From NCBI RefSeq assembly GCF_041734735.1, contig NC_134901.1, positions 28,941,857 through 29,005,856 of the forward strand: DNA of 64,000 bases, read 5' to 3'. The stretch comes from Babylonia areolata (lineage: Eukaryota > Mollusca > Gastropoda > Neogastropoda > Buccinidae). Positions 1 through 12,205 of this stretch are shown piece after piece. The position numbers were made by a program, and so were the translations under genes. The notes beneath the pieces are model-generated. The model made no database searches. It had not been told where the DNA came from and saw only the letters and a program-made list of their open reading frames with translations. The first letter of the stretch is position 1, and each line of letters starts with the position of its first letter.

Positions 1-180
1 ACACATGTGACAACATGCAGATGTGGTGCAGCGTGTATGGATTTGTCCGCACGCAGTGATGCCTCCTTGAGCTACTGATACTGATACTGTGACACAGTCT
101 CCACCAGGGAGGGAACAAGAAGCCCAAATTTCACACAGAGAAATCTGCTGTGACTGTAAGATTATCCAATACAATGCCAG
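1..180 (+). mobile_element. tails of two SINE families
   Basis: Positions 1-93 match the 3' part of SINE family A (GGATTTGTCCGCACGCAGTG, then GCCTCCTTGAG). Positions 113-176 match the 3' tail of family B (CCCAAATTTCACACAGAGAA, ending CTGTGA). Both resemble fuller copies elsewhere in the window. The stretch from 181 to about 500 shows nothing else I recognise. Confidence 0.7.
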
Positions 181-505
181 ATCACAGAAACTGAACTAAG
201 GAGGTCCCTTCTAGACCTGCACATTTTTATGTGGGTCCTATTTATAGACACACATCCCTCTTCCATGACTTGAGAAGCACTAAAACTCATATCTAATTAT
301 CAAAGCCTTGGGTATAACAGCAAACACACATATTCACAAACCTCACATCTAAGGATAAAACAAATGCTCAATGACTGTTTTTAGTTACTGCCATATGCAT
401 TTTTTATCTTCCTCTTTACTTTGTCATCTTCCTATGCTATGCACAATATACATGTGAAAGAAAGCTCAATTAAACATTTCCTTTTTCTACTGTTTTCTGG
501 TTTCT

Positions 506-886
506 GGAGGAAGGTGGCAAAATGTTTAAGATGCTCAGCTACCATTTTAGAGACTCTGTGGATCCCACTCTCGCCCTTTTTCCCACATTTGACTGGAAAA
601 TCAAAACAAGTCATTCGGATGAGACGATAATCTGAGGTCCCATGTGCAGCACACACTTGGCGCACTGAAAAAGAACCCATGGCAACGAGAGTGTTGTCCT
701 CTGGCAAAATTCTGAAGAAGAAATCCACTCTAATAGGTAAACAAATATGTAAGCATGCACTCAAGGCCTGACTAAGCACGTTGGGTTATGCTGCTGATCA
801 GGCATCTGTCTAGCAGACGAGGTGCAGCATATATGGATTTGTCCGAACACAGTGACGCCTCTTCGAGAAACAGAAACTTAAACTGT
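506..886 (+). mobile_element. SINE family A, near full length
   Basis: tRNA-like head (GGAGGAAGGTGGCAAAATG), then the ATTTGACTGGAAAATCAAA block and the central domain AAAAGAACCCATGGCAACGA. The 3' part CTGACTAAGC through TGGATTTGTCCGAACACAGT follows, ending in a CAGAAACTTAAACTG simple tail. The other copies (10396, 28880, 52383, 62417) define the same architecture. Confidence 0.85.
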
Positions 887-1105
887 AGTTTCTGACAAAG
901 GCAGAATCAGTTTACCTTTAGGTGTTCCACACAGGGTTCAAAGACAAAACTGAAAGCTCTTTGTGTGAAGCACAGCTTGACATGGGTGATCTGACCTTTG
1001 CTTTGTTGGGCATGTTTACTCTGAATGGGTGTTCTTGATGGAATGTGGGAGCATGGCTGGACTCTGTGCTGTTCAGTGGATGTAATGCATATGTCGCCCT
1101 TTTGT

Positions 1106-1404
1106 CAGCAATTTCTCTTTTAGAGATTAAAAAAAAAAGTATTTTCATATATTACAATAAAGAAAGTTTTTCACATTTCAGTCTCTGATGTTGATAAGAG
1201 AGGACAAAAAGCTGCATTCCCTCACGTGTGCACATACAGCTGCTTGAACTTGCTGAACATGTCAACAATTTCTCTCTTAGAGATAAAGTATTTTGAATCT
1301 TGTAATAAAGAACGTTTTTCACAACACTTCAAAATCTCAGATACTGATCAAAGAGGACAAAAAGCTGCTTTCCCTCACGTGTGCGTGTACAGCTGTTTGA
1401 ACTT
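1106..1404 (-). repeat. tandem duplication of the CAP-Gly gene 3' end (stop codon plus 3'UTR)
   Basis: Two diverged copies of a ~157-bp unit (1106-1262 and 1263-1404). The gene-proximal copy holds the last ten codons, CKFKQLYTHT and stop. The distal copy still reads SKFKQLYVHT and stop in the same frame, followed by matching 3'UTR sequence (GGACAAAAAGCTGC). The distal copy lies after the functional stop, so it would be untranslated 3'UTR. The fact that it still reads as codons indicates duplication out of the exon. Confidence 0.8.
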
Positions 1405-4400
1405 GCATCCCTCCTTGTAGGCCGACACCAGCTTCTGCAGCGTCTCCTCCATGCGGTCCACTTTGTCAGGATCGGGGTATTTCTTCAGCCACACTTCCTT
1501 CAAGGTTGGCAAGTTCAAGATGGGTGGCTTGGGTCCACAAATCACCTCCTGTGGTTTTTTCTTCTTCTTGCTCTGCTGATCCTGTTGGGAGAAGGGGGAA
1601 GAAGCAGTAAAGACGCTTCAGCACACCACAAGCTTCAGCTTCTTGCGGCTCTAAGTGTTTGCAATGTCTTTACTTGCTTTTGAGATTAAAATCATGTTTA
1701 AACCAAGACGTATCAGCAGATGTGAACCCTTTGGGTGACAGGTGGTGGGCTAGGCACAGCTTACCCATGAAATGTCATGCTGTTGGTGGGTGCTCCCAGT
1801 CAGGGTGTGACAGGTTTTTATCTGCAAGACCTCAAGAAACACATATTCTATTATACTGCACTGTATTAGTCACTTGTTACAACAGATTTCTCTATGTTAA
1901 AATCAGGCTGCTCTCCACAGGGAGAGCGCATCGCTATAGTACAGGTCACTAATGCATTTTTTTTTTCTGCTGGCAAGTGTATTTGTTTTCAAAGTGGATT
2001 TTTCTTCACAATTTCGCCAGGGGCAACCCTTCTGTTGCCATGGGTTCTTTTATCTGCATGCCACAAACGGGAACCTGGTTTATGATCTCATCTGAATGAC
2101 TAGTGTCTAGACCACCACTCAAGGTGTAGTGGAGGGGGAATACTGCTGAGTGTGGGATTCGATCCCGTGCACTCAGATCTTTCTTCCTAGCAGATGTGTT
2201 GCCACCAGGTATTGTGGCAACTCCACTTCCGGTCTCCACAGGCAATCCAATCCAGACAATAAATGACTTGCTGGGTGGTGAACAAGTTCTTAAAAAAAGA
2301 TAAAGGCTTGTTTTGAAAGGAAAAAATGTGCGAGTTTCGTGTCACACTTCAACTTAGTGGATTACCTTCTGCAAACAAAGATTCAGATGGATTTTCCAGT
2401 TCAGAACTTATGCATGTCTGCACATTAGATTATGATTGTTTACTAAAAGCATGGTATCGTCAAGGTTTTTCTTTTACAGTGGACGAATGCATGTCACATA
2501 CAAAGGCATGCATATTGACATGCAAAACATCTAAGTCAATGTAAATTGCTCTCTCTCTCCCCCCTTTCTGTGCGTCTCTCTCTGTGCATCTCTGTGCCTC
2601 TCTCTCTCTCTGTGCATCTCTCTCTCTCTGCATCTCCCCCGTTTCTCTTCCCCTTTCTTTCTCTCTCTGTGGACATGCCTCTGTTTCACAGTATGTCTGT
2701 CTCTGCCTGTGTCCATCTGTCTCTCTCTTGTGTTGAAAGAAGCGTGAAACTGAGGTGGCTGGCAGCTGTTCTGAGTGGAGCTGACCGTTGTCTACTGACA
2801 CTAACAACCTGACAGTCTGCCACCTCTAGGTAATAGTGTAATAGTATCATCTATATTTCCCTTCCAGCTGTATTGTGGAGACATGCATGTGTATTATGTT
2901 TTAAGTTTTAGCTCAAACCGAAAAAGTAAGCACGCACAACACCTATTTGTATATGCGTCACATTTCGTGTGTGTTCCTCAGTCTGCATAGAACATGTGCT
3001 GGCCAACTTTTGTGCTGCTTGAATACAGCATGTAGGAAACAAACCTACTCATGTTTGGTACCAAAAAACTTGTCAGAGAATCACACATCCAGTCACACCC
3101 ATAGCGCCCAACTTGTTGCATCCTGTCACAGAGTATTATGTCAAAAAATAAACCACCCTGTTTCTGCCAATCTATCAGTAGCAACACAGCTGTTCACAGC
3201 TGTACACACTGCCTGTGTAACATGCACTACGCAGAGAATAGTGTGAACTTAGTGGTGTGGCAGAGTGCTGCCCTCGTAAACTGCCTGTGTGTCTGTCTGG
3301 GTTCCCAGCTTATCTACCCTACATGCCTACCCGCTGTTTTCCTCCATCCCCACTGAAACTAGACGCACTGGTTTGTGCCGCCGTGGGTAATGCCACAGGG
3401 GTGTCTGGATATTTTTGCCTTGTGCATGTTGTGTGTGATGCTCCAGTTAGTCGTGGCATTCAAGATGCATATGTAGTTGGAGATCGTGAGTTTTAGGAAG
3501 GTGTGAATGTGGGTGTATGAACTCTTTTGGTAGTGCCGGCTGGGCTCTGATGACGACAGGATGTTTTCTGAGCAAGTTCTTCCCTTTTCCTCACCTTGCT
3601 TTATTCCTGTTATTTCGTTCCTCTATCTTCGCCCTCCTGTATTTTCTCTCTTTACTCTGTCCTCTTTCTCCAATGTTTTCTCTCTTCACATTATCAGAGT
3701 AGGTGAGTTTGTCTCATGTTCTTTACTGTATGGTTAAATTGTTTGTTTGTTTCACCTCTATGTGTGTGTATTTTTTGTGTGATTACTCTGGCAGTGTTTG
3801 GCCAAACCTTGGATTATTGACACTGGCGGTGTTTTACCTTCACAGCCATGTCCAAGGGGTCCTCTTGCGACCAAGTGAGAGACTTTGGCACCTTGTCCAA
3901 GCAAATCCTTTCCCGACGCAGCTGGTTGGCTCGATTCTCCCGTGAGTAAATTGAGGGCAGTGTGGTCTGTGACTTCTGCATGCTTCTGATGGCCGCCTTT
4001 CTCTGCTTCTTCTTCTCCTCCTCCTGCCTGCAAGGTCATCGTTAAACATCATTCACCACAACTCTGACCATGTGTCATCATTAAACATCATTCACCAAAA
4101 CTCTGACCATGTGACACCATTCACACATCATTCACCACAACTCTGACCATGTGACACCATTCACACATCATTCACCACAACTCTGACCATGTGACACCAT
4201 TAAACATCATTCACCACAACTCTGACCATGTGACACCATTAAACATCATTCACCACAACTCTGACCATGTGACACCATTCAACATCATTCACCACAACTG
4301 ACCATGTGACACCATTCACACATCATTCACCACAACTGACCATGTGACACCATTCACACATCATTCACCACAACTGACCATGTGACACCATTAAACATCA

Positions 4401-6427
4401 TTCACCACAACTCTGACCATGTGACACCATTCACACATCATTCACCACAACTCTGACCATGTGACACCATTAAACATCATTCACCACAACTCTGACCATG
4501 TGACACCATTTAACATCATTCACCACAACTCTGACCATGTGACACCATTACTACATCATTCACCACGACGGACCATGTGACATCATTCACACATCATTCA
4601 GCAACTCTGACCATGTGACACCATTAAACATCATTCACCACAACTCTGACCATGTGACACCATTAAACTTCATTCACCACAACTCTGACCATGTGATACC
4701 ATTAAACATCATTCACCACAACTCTGACCATGTGTCACCATTAAACATCATTCACCACAACTCTGACCATGTGTCACCATTAAACATCATTCACCACCAC
4801 TCTGACCATGTGCACCATTAAACATCATTCACCACAACTGACCATGTGTCACCATTAAACATCATTCACCACACCTCTGACCATGTGTCCACATTCACAC
4901 ATCATTCACCACAACTGACCATGTGACACCATTCACACATCATTCACCACAACTCTGACCAGTGGTCACTATTCACACATCATTCACCACACTCTGACCA
5001 TGTGACACCATTAAACATCATTCACCACAACTCTGACCATGTGACACCATTCACACATCATTCACCACAACTCTGACCATGTGTCGCCATTTATACATCA
5101 TTCACCACAACTCTGACCATGTGGCACCATTACTACATCATTCACCACGACTGACCATGTGACATCATTCACAACTCTGACCATGTGACACCATTAAACA
5201 TCATTCACCACAACTCTGACCATGTGACACCATTAAACATCATTCACCACAACTCTGACCATGTGATACCATTAAACATCATTCACCACAACTCTGACCA
5301 TGTGTCACCATTAAACATCATTCACCACAACTCTGACCATGTGTCACCATTAAACATCATTCACCACAACTCTGACCATGTGTCACCATTAAACATCATT
5401 CACCACAACTGACCATGTGTCACCATTAAACATCATTCACCACACCTCTGACCATGTGTCACCATTCACACATCATTCACCACAACTGACCATGTGACAC
5501 CATTCACACATCATTCACCACAACTCTGACCATGTGTCACTATTCACACATCATTCACCACAACTCTGACAATGTGACACCATTAAACATCATTCACAAC
5601 TCTGACCATGTGACACCATTAAACATCATTCACCACAACTGACCATGTGACACCATTACTACACCATTCACCACAACTGACCATGTGACACTATTTACAC
5701 ATCATTCACCACGACTGACCATGTGGCACCATTCACACATCATTCACAACTCTGACCATGTGACACCATTCACACATCATTCACAACTCTGACCATGTGA
5801 CACCATTAAACATCATTCACCACAACTCTATGTGTCACCATTAAACATCATTCACCACAACTCTGACCATGTGACACCATTAAACATCATTCACCACACC
5901 TCTGACCATGTGTCACCACTCACACACAGAGAATTGCCTGGGTTGCCTGCATATGTGTGCGCGCACACACGTTTGTGTGTGTGAGTGTGCACATGCGTGT
6001 GTGTACGTGTGAAGGCAAGTAGGTTGTTTGAGTGTGTATGTGTGTGTGTGTTTGTGTGTGAGGGAAAGTCTGAGGTGGCATGCCTGTATATATAAACTGT
6101 ATATGTGCATGTGTGTGTGTGCACAGAAGCGTGTGGCTGCATGCAGGTGTGTGCAAGCATGCACGCTTGTGTTTCCCAGTGACACAGGTCCATGTCTTAC
6201 GCAGCTTCCTGCTCTCTCCTCTTCTGACAGACCAGGGGCCAGCTGGGGAACATGGTGTTGCCCCAGATCGGCGGCCGTTTGTTGGGGGCCGGCACCGCCA
6301 CCACCTCCGTCACCCGCACAAACACACCATGGCCAGGCGTGCAGTGGAAGTAGCGTTTACCCAGGTACACTCCATCGTTGCCCTCCGGAACTGCAAAGTT
6401 TCCATGTGGTATGTTTCAAGTGGCTTC

Positions 6428-6472
<45 letters not shown>

Positions 6473-7467
6473 TCACATCATCATCATCTTTAACTGTTTA
6501 CATGTGCTGTTATGGATTATTGTTGTACTGCTCTGATAAATATGAGATTTAACAAAAAGTACTGAATTTTAAAATATATTTTACAAAAACAACCATGAAT
6601 AATCTTTCCTGAAATGAAAGGAAAACACAAAGAATAACTCAATAGTCTCTGGTTCTGTCTTTCTGCCCTCACCTCACCCCCCCCCCCCCCCAACCACCCC
6701 CCCTCTCTCTCTTATTTTTGTTCAAAATCCTTGAAAGAGTGCCATCTCATATTCTTCTTGCACTAATGTCCCTTCTCTTCATCAATTATGCAAGCATACA
6801 CACATGAAAGCACCCCCAAAGGAAATCTCCAAAATAACTTTTTTACGTTTCTATGCAAATCATATGAACACTTTTTTTCTATATACATGCAATGAGGGTC
6901 TGACTGGCGCACTGGGTTATGTTTCTGGTCAGGCATCGACCTAGTGGATGTGATGCATATGGATTTCACTGAACCCAGTGATGCCTCCTTGAGAAACTAA
7001 AACTGAAAATATTTTCCTGTTCATCTGGCACTTGTAAATGTATGATAATGATGGTCATGAAGAGGACCATTATCACTGGAACAGACGTATAGTTCTTACT
7101 CATTTCATCCAGCCGGACACCCACACGCAGCACAGGGGCCATAATACTGTCATCCACAAAGTCCACAAACTTGACAAAACCTGCAAGACGTACGGTACAA
7201 AGTAAATGTTTTCAAAAGTAACTAAATAAAACATATACTCAAATCATGGTATGAAATGTGGTTCATGAGGCCACCACTAGAGAGACTCCACTGCTGCCTG
7301 TCTTGTGCTGTCTTTGCTGGCTTCACCCTGATATGGCCACTCTGCTTCAGGGGTACACACAACGGCACAATTCCTGGTATGGTTCTTTAGTCTGTGTATG
7401 TGTGTGTGTGTCTGTGCCTGTGTGTGTGTCTGTGCCTGTGTGTGTGTGTGTGTGTGGGTGTCTGTGC

Positions 7468-7510
<43 letters not shown>

Positions 7511-7710
7511 TGTCTGTCTGTCTGTTAGTAATATCATATGTGTGTGTGTGTGTCTGTTAGTAATATCATATGTGTGTGTGTGTGTGTGTCTGTTAGTAAT
7601 ATCATACATGTAAATATTCCAGTGTAAACAATAATTCTAAATGGATGATGAAGTGACTGAACCTTGATTATTTCAACAGCTTCATACTAATGTACTGTTA
7701 TTACCACTGC

Positions 7711-7744
<34 letters not shown>

Positions 7745-8720
7745 TACACACACACATGCACACAAACTGCCTCCTCCTACTACTGAACTGGAACACAAAA
7801 AATATCTCACCCATACACTTATGAATATGTAAAAACACACACACAACCTCTAAATAAACACCACACACACACACACACACACACACACATGCAACCCCAC
7901 CCATGCCCCATACATGCACACACTGCCTCCAAATGAACAGCAACAATGGTGTGGTGGTGTGTCCATCGAGATCGATGATGACCATCGTTGTCATCCAGCT
8001 GGGGGATGGGGGGAGGGTGGTGGTGGGGTGGGAGGGAGGATGCTCATGAATCTATCTGTGAATGCGCAGATGGCTGAATAGTCCAATCTGTGCACGAAAT
8101 GTTCGCTGACAGTTGGGGCAGACAAAGACAGGCATACCATTGTCAGGGAGCTTGTTTGCCCGTGACTTTCTGGCCTGCCTCTTCTCAACAGCTGCAGCAG
8201 TCCTGTTGGCCTCGCACAACTTGGCGCCTTTGTGCACAGCAGCGCGCCATTTGTCACGGTCTACTGCAGATTCCTCCCAGGAGTCAGGGTTGATATCAAA
8301 CGCTTTCAGAGAGACTTTCAGAGTATCTCTGAAGCGCTTCTTCTGACCTCCGTGTGATCTCTTCCCTTGCTGCAGCTCGCCATAGAAGAGCCTTTTGGGC
8401 AGCCGATGGTCTGGCATGCGCGCCACAACAATACATAAAGTGTGGCATAACCATTACAATGGCACACACTTCAATAACAATGACATCCAACACCCTACCC
8501 CCCTTCTCCCCCACCCTCACCCCATTTCTTCCCCACCTGTCTTGCCATGCACTGTGACTCTGTCGCCAATGGACAGGCGGACGTGATGGTGCTGCACCTT
8601 GCCCTTCTTGCCCATAGCCAGGGTTCCCTCCTCCTTGGCCTGGTTCAGGTAGCTGTTCCTCAGTACATCCTGCCAGAAACGCCGACACGGCCCACAGTGG
8701 CAAAGGTCTGCAGGGTCCAT
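1375..8720 (-). CDS. CAP-Gly domain protein, five coding exons, 283 aa
   Basis: Exons in transcript order are 8720-8537, 7180-7100, 6390-6201, 4027-3838 and 1581-1375 (stop TGA at 1375-1377). All have AG acceptors and GT donors, and the phases join without a break (184+81+190+190+207 bp). The start Met (MDPADLCHCGPC) directly follows an AG, so a 5'UTR exon is probably spliced on upstream. Residues about 48-115 form a CAP-Gly domain: GDRVTVHGKTG, then VGVRLDE, then the signature GNDGVYLGKRYF followed by HGVFV. CAP-Gly domains bind EEY/F tails of tubulin and plus-end proteins, so a microtubule role is inferred. The rest is charged (KRREQEAAQEEEKKKQRK), probably coiled-coil, ending KFKQLYTHT. 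A Cys pair near the N-terminus (CHCGPC) is visible. The small size with one N-terminal CAP-Gly and no CLIP, dynactin or TBCB hallmarks does not match a family I can name. Introns carry a 1.9-kb minisatellite, SINEs and a LINE fragment. Confidence 0.85.
1870..2215 (-). mobile_element. SINE family B, minus strand
   Basis: Read on the minus strand it runs from a tRNA-like head (box-B-like GGATCGAATCCC), through CCTTGAGTGGTGGTCTAGAC and the central AAAGAACCCATGGCAAC domain, to the tail GAGAGCAGCC and AGAGAAATCTGTTG. It lies downstream of the CAP-Gly exon at 3838, in the last intron. Confidence 0.75.
2545..2740. repeat. CT-rich microsatellite block
   Basis: Compound (CT)n with CTGTG and CATCT interruptions, inside the last CAP-Gly intron. 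The open frames on both strands are low-complexity by-products. The flanking 2740-3830 is ordinary intron without recognisable features. Confidence 0.8.
4034..5925. repeat. ~39-bp minisatellite abutting a CAP-Gly gene exon
   Basis: About 48 imperfect copies of a unit like CATCATTCACCACAACTC plus TGACCATGTGACACCATTAAA. Variants differ in TTAAA versus TTCACA and in loss of CTC. The array lies in the intron between the exons at 6201 and 4027, and its last unit runs to within about 10 bases of the splice acceptor at 4027. Short open frames (PLNIIHHNSDHV repeats) are artefacts of the repeat. Confidence 0.95.
5930..7600. repeat. GT/CA microsatellites and poly-C in CAP-Gly introns
   Basis: GT-rich tracts at about 5950-6120 and 7395-7595, a (CA)n at 6429-6468 and a C-tract at 6679-6691 flank exons 2 and 3. 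They produce long cysteine/valine or histidine/threonine open frames that are not genes. Confidence 0.85.
6895..7008 (+). mobile_element. SINE family A, 3' fragment
   Basis: Begins at CTGACTGGCGCACTGGGTTA and ends GATGCCTCCTTGAGAAACT plus AAAACTGAAA, matching only the 3' third of family A. Intronic in the CAP-Gly gene. Confidence 0.75.
7700..7930. repeat. CA microsatellites
   Basis: Two (CA)n blocks (about 7711-7760 and 7861-7890) with CA-rich spacer between the LINE fragment and the exon at 7180. Confidence 0.85.
7940..8440 (-). mobile_element. non-LTR retrotransposon 3' end with C-terminal C2H2 finger
   Basis: A 124-codon minus-strand frame reads DHRLPKRLFYGELQQGKR, then WEESAVDRDKWRAAVHKG, and ends FVCPNCQRTF followed by GLFSHLRIHR and stop. 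The first blocks are the familiar C-terminal region of LINE reverse transcriptases abundant in molluscs. The last is a C2H2-type finger (C-X2-C-X12-H-X3-H style). The 3'UTR on the minus strand continues into GATGACAACGATGGTCATCA. Only the extreme 3' end is present (5' truncated). Clade not assigned; RTE-like is my guess. Confidence 0.8.
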
Positions 8721-9004
8721 CTGCCATCAACACACACACACACACGTCCATGCATACACATACGCACACATGGATGCATGTACACACATTCACAATCACG
8801 CATGCATGCACACACATGTATGCATGTACCAGTACACACACACACACACACACTTTAAATGATACCTTTATCTCCCACAGAGCCTATTCTGCTAACCGTA
8901 ACCATTGACCAAATTTCTTTTGTGTTCATAGGCTGCAGTTTCCATATTTACTCATATAATAGTACAAGTACTTTACAAGTGGGTTTTTACATGTATTAAT
9001 CACT

Positions 9005-9310
9005 GTTTTTACCCCGCCTTGTAGGCAGCTGTATTTCATTTTCTGGGTGTGTATGTCAAGTATGTTCTTGTTTCTGTAACCCAACGAACACTTACATGGG
9101 CTTTAGGATCTTTAACATGCACATTTGATCTTTTGCACATGTTTATCACAAAACGGGTTCAGGCACCAACAGGTCTGCAAATCTGTTGTCCTGGGAGATC
9201 AGAAAAGTCTCCATCCTTACCCTATAGGCACCACAACTGGGATTTACACCAAGGACCCACAGATTGAAAGTCCAACGCTTTAACCCCTTGGCTGTTGTGC
9301 TTGTCAGCTA
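9005..9310 (-). mobile_element. SINE family C, minus strand, full length
   Basis: On the plus strand it begins ACCCCGCCTTGTAGGCAGC and ends with the complement of a tRNA-like head (AAAGTCCAACGCTTTAACCC, then GGCTGTTGTGC). Reverse-complemented, the head reads like GCACAACAGCCAAGGGGTTA, a tRNA-derived A box. The same family's 3' tail occurs at 52501 and 54898. Confidence 0.75.
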
Positions 9311-9354
9311 CCACCTCCATCTGTATCTTCTTCAGCCAGCTGAAGCCAACAAGT

Positions 9355-9590
9355 GAACTTTTTTTACTGAAAATAATCTGTAAAAAGGGTTGTCCCTGGC
9401 AAAAATTCTGCAGAAATATCTACTTTGATAGGAAAACAAAAACACTTGCAGGAAAAGAAAAAAGGAATAAAAAGAAAAAAAAGGTGAATCTTTCACTGTT
9501 GCGGCACACTCTCCCTGTGGAGAGCAGCCCAAGTTTCACACAAAGAAATCTGTTGTGACAAAAGAGTAATGTAAAAAAATTACAATACAA
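9355..9590 (+). mobile_element. SINE family B, 3' half
   Basis: Starts in the central domain (GGTTGTCCCTGGCAAAAATT), then CTACTTTGATAGGAAAAC, an A-rich linker and the tail GAGAGCAGCC with AGAAATCTGTTGTGAC. The head is missing. Confidence 0.75.
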
Positions 9591-10395
9591 TGCATATAAA
9601 TGCGTTGGTTTCGAAGACAACCAAAGTGTAATTTCACCCAACTCGCTTCTTTTACAAAACCTTCAGTTCCCTTCCAAATCAAGTTACTTATTGCACATAA
9701 CATTTTCAGTTTTATGCTAATGGTTCAGTCACCAAAGATCAGTCCAGTTGGGGATACATTGTAAAACAAAACTGAAAAAAAAAAAATCAAGGAAGAGTAT
9801 GTTGTGTACAAAGTCAACCTCCAGCCTGAGAATGGAAGTTGAAACAGTGATACTCTTCAGTGGCTGGCACACATTTGTATGCCTGCAAATCTTCATGTCA
9901 GAATCCAGACTGACTGAACAAACCTGCTACAAAACACTGAAAGAGTTATAGGGAGCCCAGTGTGGCATTGTTAATTGTTAATTATTGCTTACAGTCCAGC
10001 CGACCGCACAAGGCCATATCAGGGCTGTAAAACCATAAAAATGCTCAACCGCGTCAAAAGAAAACTGTCACACACACACACACACACACACATAAAAAAA
10101 AAACAACCAGTGTGGCATGAGGCAATGCATGATATCCAGCTTGCAAAAACTGATGTGGATATACTGCCCTGGACATGCATGTGTCAAAAGAAAAACAGCG
10201 AGCTGACAGACTTGCTGTTCAACTAAAACAAGCAGCCAACAACAAGGAAGATCCTGAAGTTGTACAATATGTGAAAGAGTAATTCAAGAACCAAGAACAA
10301 GGCCTTCACACCATCCATTGCCTCATGAGAATGTTGTGAGAGAGAAAACAGCCTAACTTGAAAGGAAAAGCAACAGCCTTTCCAAAGGAGACATT

Positions 10396-10771
10396 ACAAA
10401 GGAGGACGGTGGCAGAATGTTAAGACGCTTGTCTGTCTGTGAGGGTGTGGTTTGAATCCTGCTCTCACCCTTTCTCCCAAGTTTGCCTGGAAAATCAAAC
10501 TGAGAGTCTTGTCGTTCAGATGAGACTATAAAATGAGGTCCCGTGTGCAGCACGCACTTGGCGCACTGAAGAAGAACCCATGGCAACGACAGTGTTGTCC
10601 TCTGGCAAAGTTCTGTAGAAGAAATCCATACAGATATGTACACAAATATACATGCATGCCTGGGTAGCGTTGGGCTATGTTGCTGTCAGGCCTCTGCATA
10701 GCAGATGTGGTTTAGCGCATATGGATTTGTCCAAACGCACTGATGCCTCCTTGAGAAACTGAAACTGAAAC
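10396..10771 (+). mobile_element. SINE family A, full length
   Basis: Best-preserved copy: head GGAGGACGGTGGCAGAATG, box-B-like GGTTTGAATCCTGC, block TGCCTGGAAAATCAAACTG, central AAGAACCCATGGCAACGAC and the end GCCTCCTTGAGAAACTGAAA. Ends in a degenerate CTGAAA simple repeat. 9600-10395 otherwise shows only a short CA tract near 10070. Confidence 0.85.
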
Positions 10772-10908
10772 ATTACTTATAAAGCAGCTCCAAACCAACA
10801 ATGCACTGACTGCTACAAAATGCAGCAGACTGCCTCTGTCTGGGCCTTACCCAAAACAGTGCCTGAAGAAACATGCTGTCTGTGCTCAGGACCAGTGAAT
10901 ACAGTGGC

Positions 10909-10940
<32 letters not shown>

Positions 10941-11913
10941 GCATGCATAAGTAAATGTGTACATTTCTCTGTGTATTGACTGAATATGTATTCTAGAACA
11001 TTTTAATACACAAGCTCTAACAACAAAAACAACACCACGACCACCAACAAAACACACTTAAATATCAATTTTTACAAAGAAAAACAGCAGATATATCATT
11101 TTTCTTATTTCTCATTACCTGTCCAATAGAACCTTGGAATGAGGAACTTTGCACTGAGAGGAAACGATTTGTATCCTGACACCTTAAGTTCAACAACACC
11201 AGACACTGAGACAGTAAGAAAACTATACATATAGTGAGATACCAACCAGCAGTACCGACAATCTTCATAATGAAAGAAATATTCCCAAAGCATGTAATTT
11301 TCCTTGGAATGAGGAAGTTTACACAGAAGAAACAAGTTGTAACCTGACACCTTAAGTTAAAAGCACCAGACACTGTGACAGTAAAAAAAAACAAAAAAAA
11401 ACAAAAACAACATATATATATATATACATATATACATACAGTGATAGTGAGATACCAAGGAGCAGTAACAACGACCTTCAAAACGAAAGAAATATTCCCA
11501 ATGCATGTTATTTTCTACTCTTTTCATATTGTTTTTGTTTAAAGAAGCGTATATTTTTATTGTTCCTTTTTATCTGAACTGATAACAATCATAAAAGAAA
11601 CCTGATAAATAAGCTGATTATGTTTTACTCGATCTTTTTGTTTTAATGAGAAAAAAAGTGATTACTGTATCCAGTTATCTATACCATGTATGTGGAATGC
11701 ACATGTTCACGTTTGTGCCAAATATAATTAGTTGAAAAATAGATTTTTAAAAACTGCATTTGGATCAAAAATAAAAAGACGTATTGCGACGCAACTGGCG
11801 TTTAGCCTGTCTTCCAACAATGCCAGTTCAAGACGGAAACTTTGTACGATTTGTTCACTGACATATAAAGCATATACATATTGCTGAAGTTTCTGAACAA
11901 CACCCATGCTTAC

Positions 11914-12080
11914 AGTGTTTCGTCCCTGGTCGGTTATCTCCGTCTGTCTGGGTCCTAATTCAGTTGTTGTTCGCGGTCGTGACAGTCTTCCAACTGTCCT
12001 CACCCCCCGCCGAGATCAAAGACATAGTGACCTATATTGCCGCTTCCTTAGCAGCCAACTTTCAGTTCTGCTCCCGGCAT
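11914..12080 (-). promoter_or_regulatory. possible first non-coding exon/promoter of the CAP-Gly gene
   Basis: This short CpG-richer island is unlike the AT-rich surroundings. On the minus strand it ends in a good splice donor (ACACT followed by GTAAGC at 11913). It lies upstream of the exon at 8720, which begins with its ATG directly after an acceptor, so a spliced 5'UTR from here is plausible. No transcript evidence is available and no TATA box is clear. Confidence 0.3.
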
Positions 12081-12173
12081 TCCTTTTAACGTGGTTTGGA
12101 TTTTGGACAGCAAAGAACCTGCGACCTTTATTTTTATTTCATTACTAGTATTATTACTTTATATTGTTCTACA

Positions 12174-12205
<32 letters not shown>

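Noticed and set aside
4034-5925. Regular ~39-bp repeats that at first sight resemble a CRISPR array
   Set aside because: Units are contiguous and variable with no unique spacers, inside a eukaryotic intron: a minisatellite.
7258-7613. Open frames rich in V/C or T/H on both strands
   Set aside because: Translations of (GT)n/(CA)n. The same applies at 23185-23473, 39696-40071, 40376-40591, 41028-41243 and 44411-44709.
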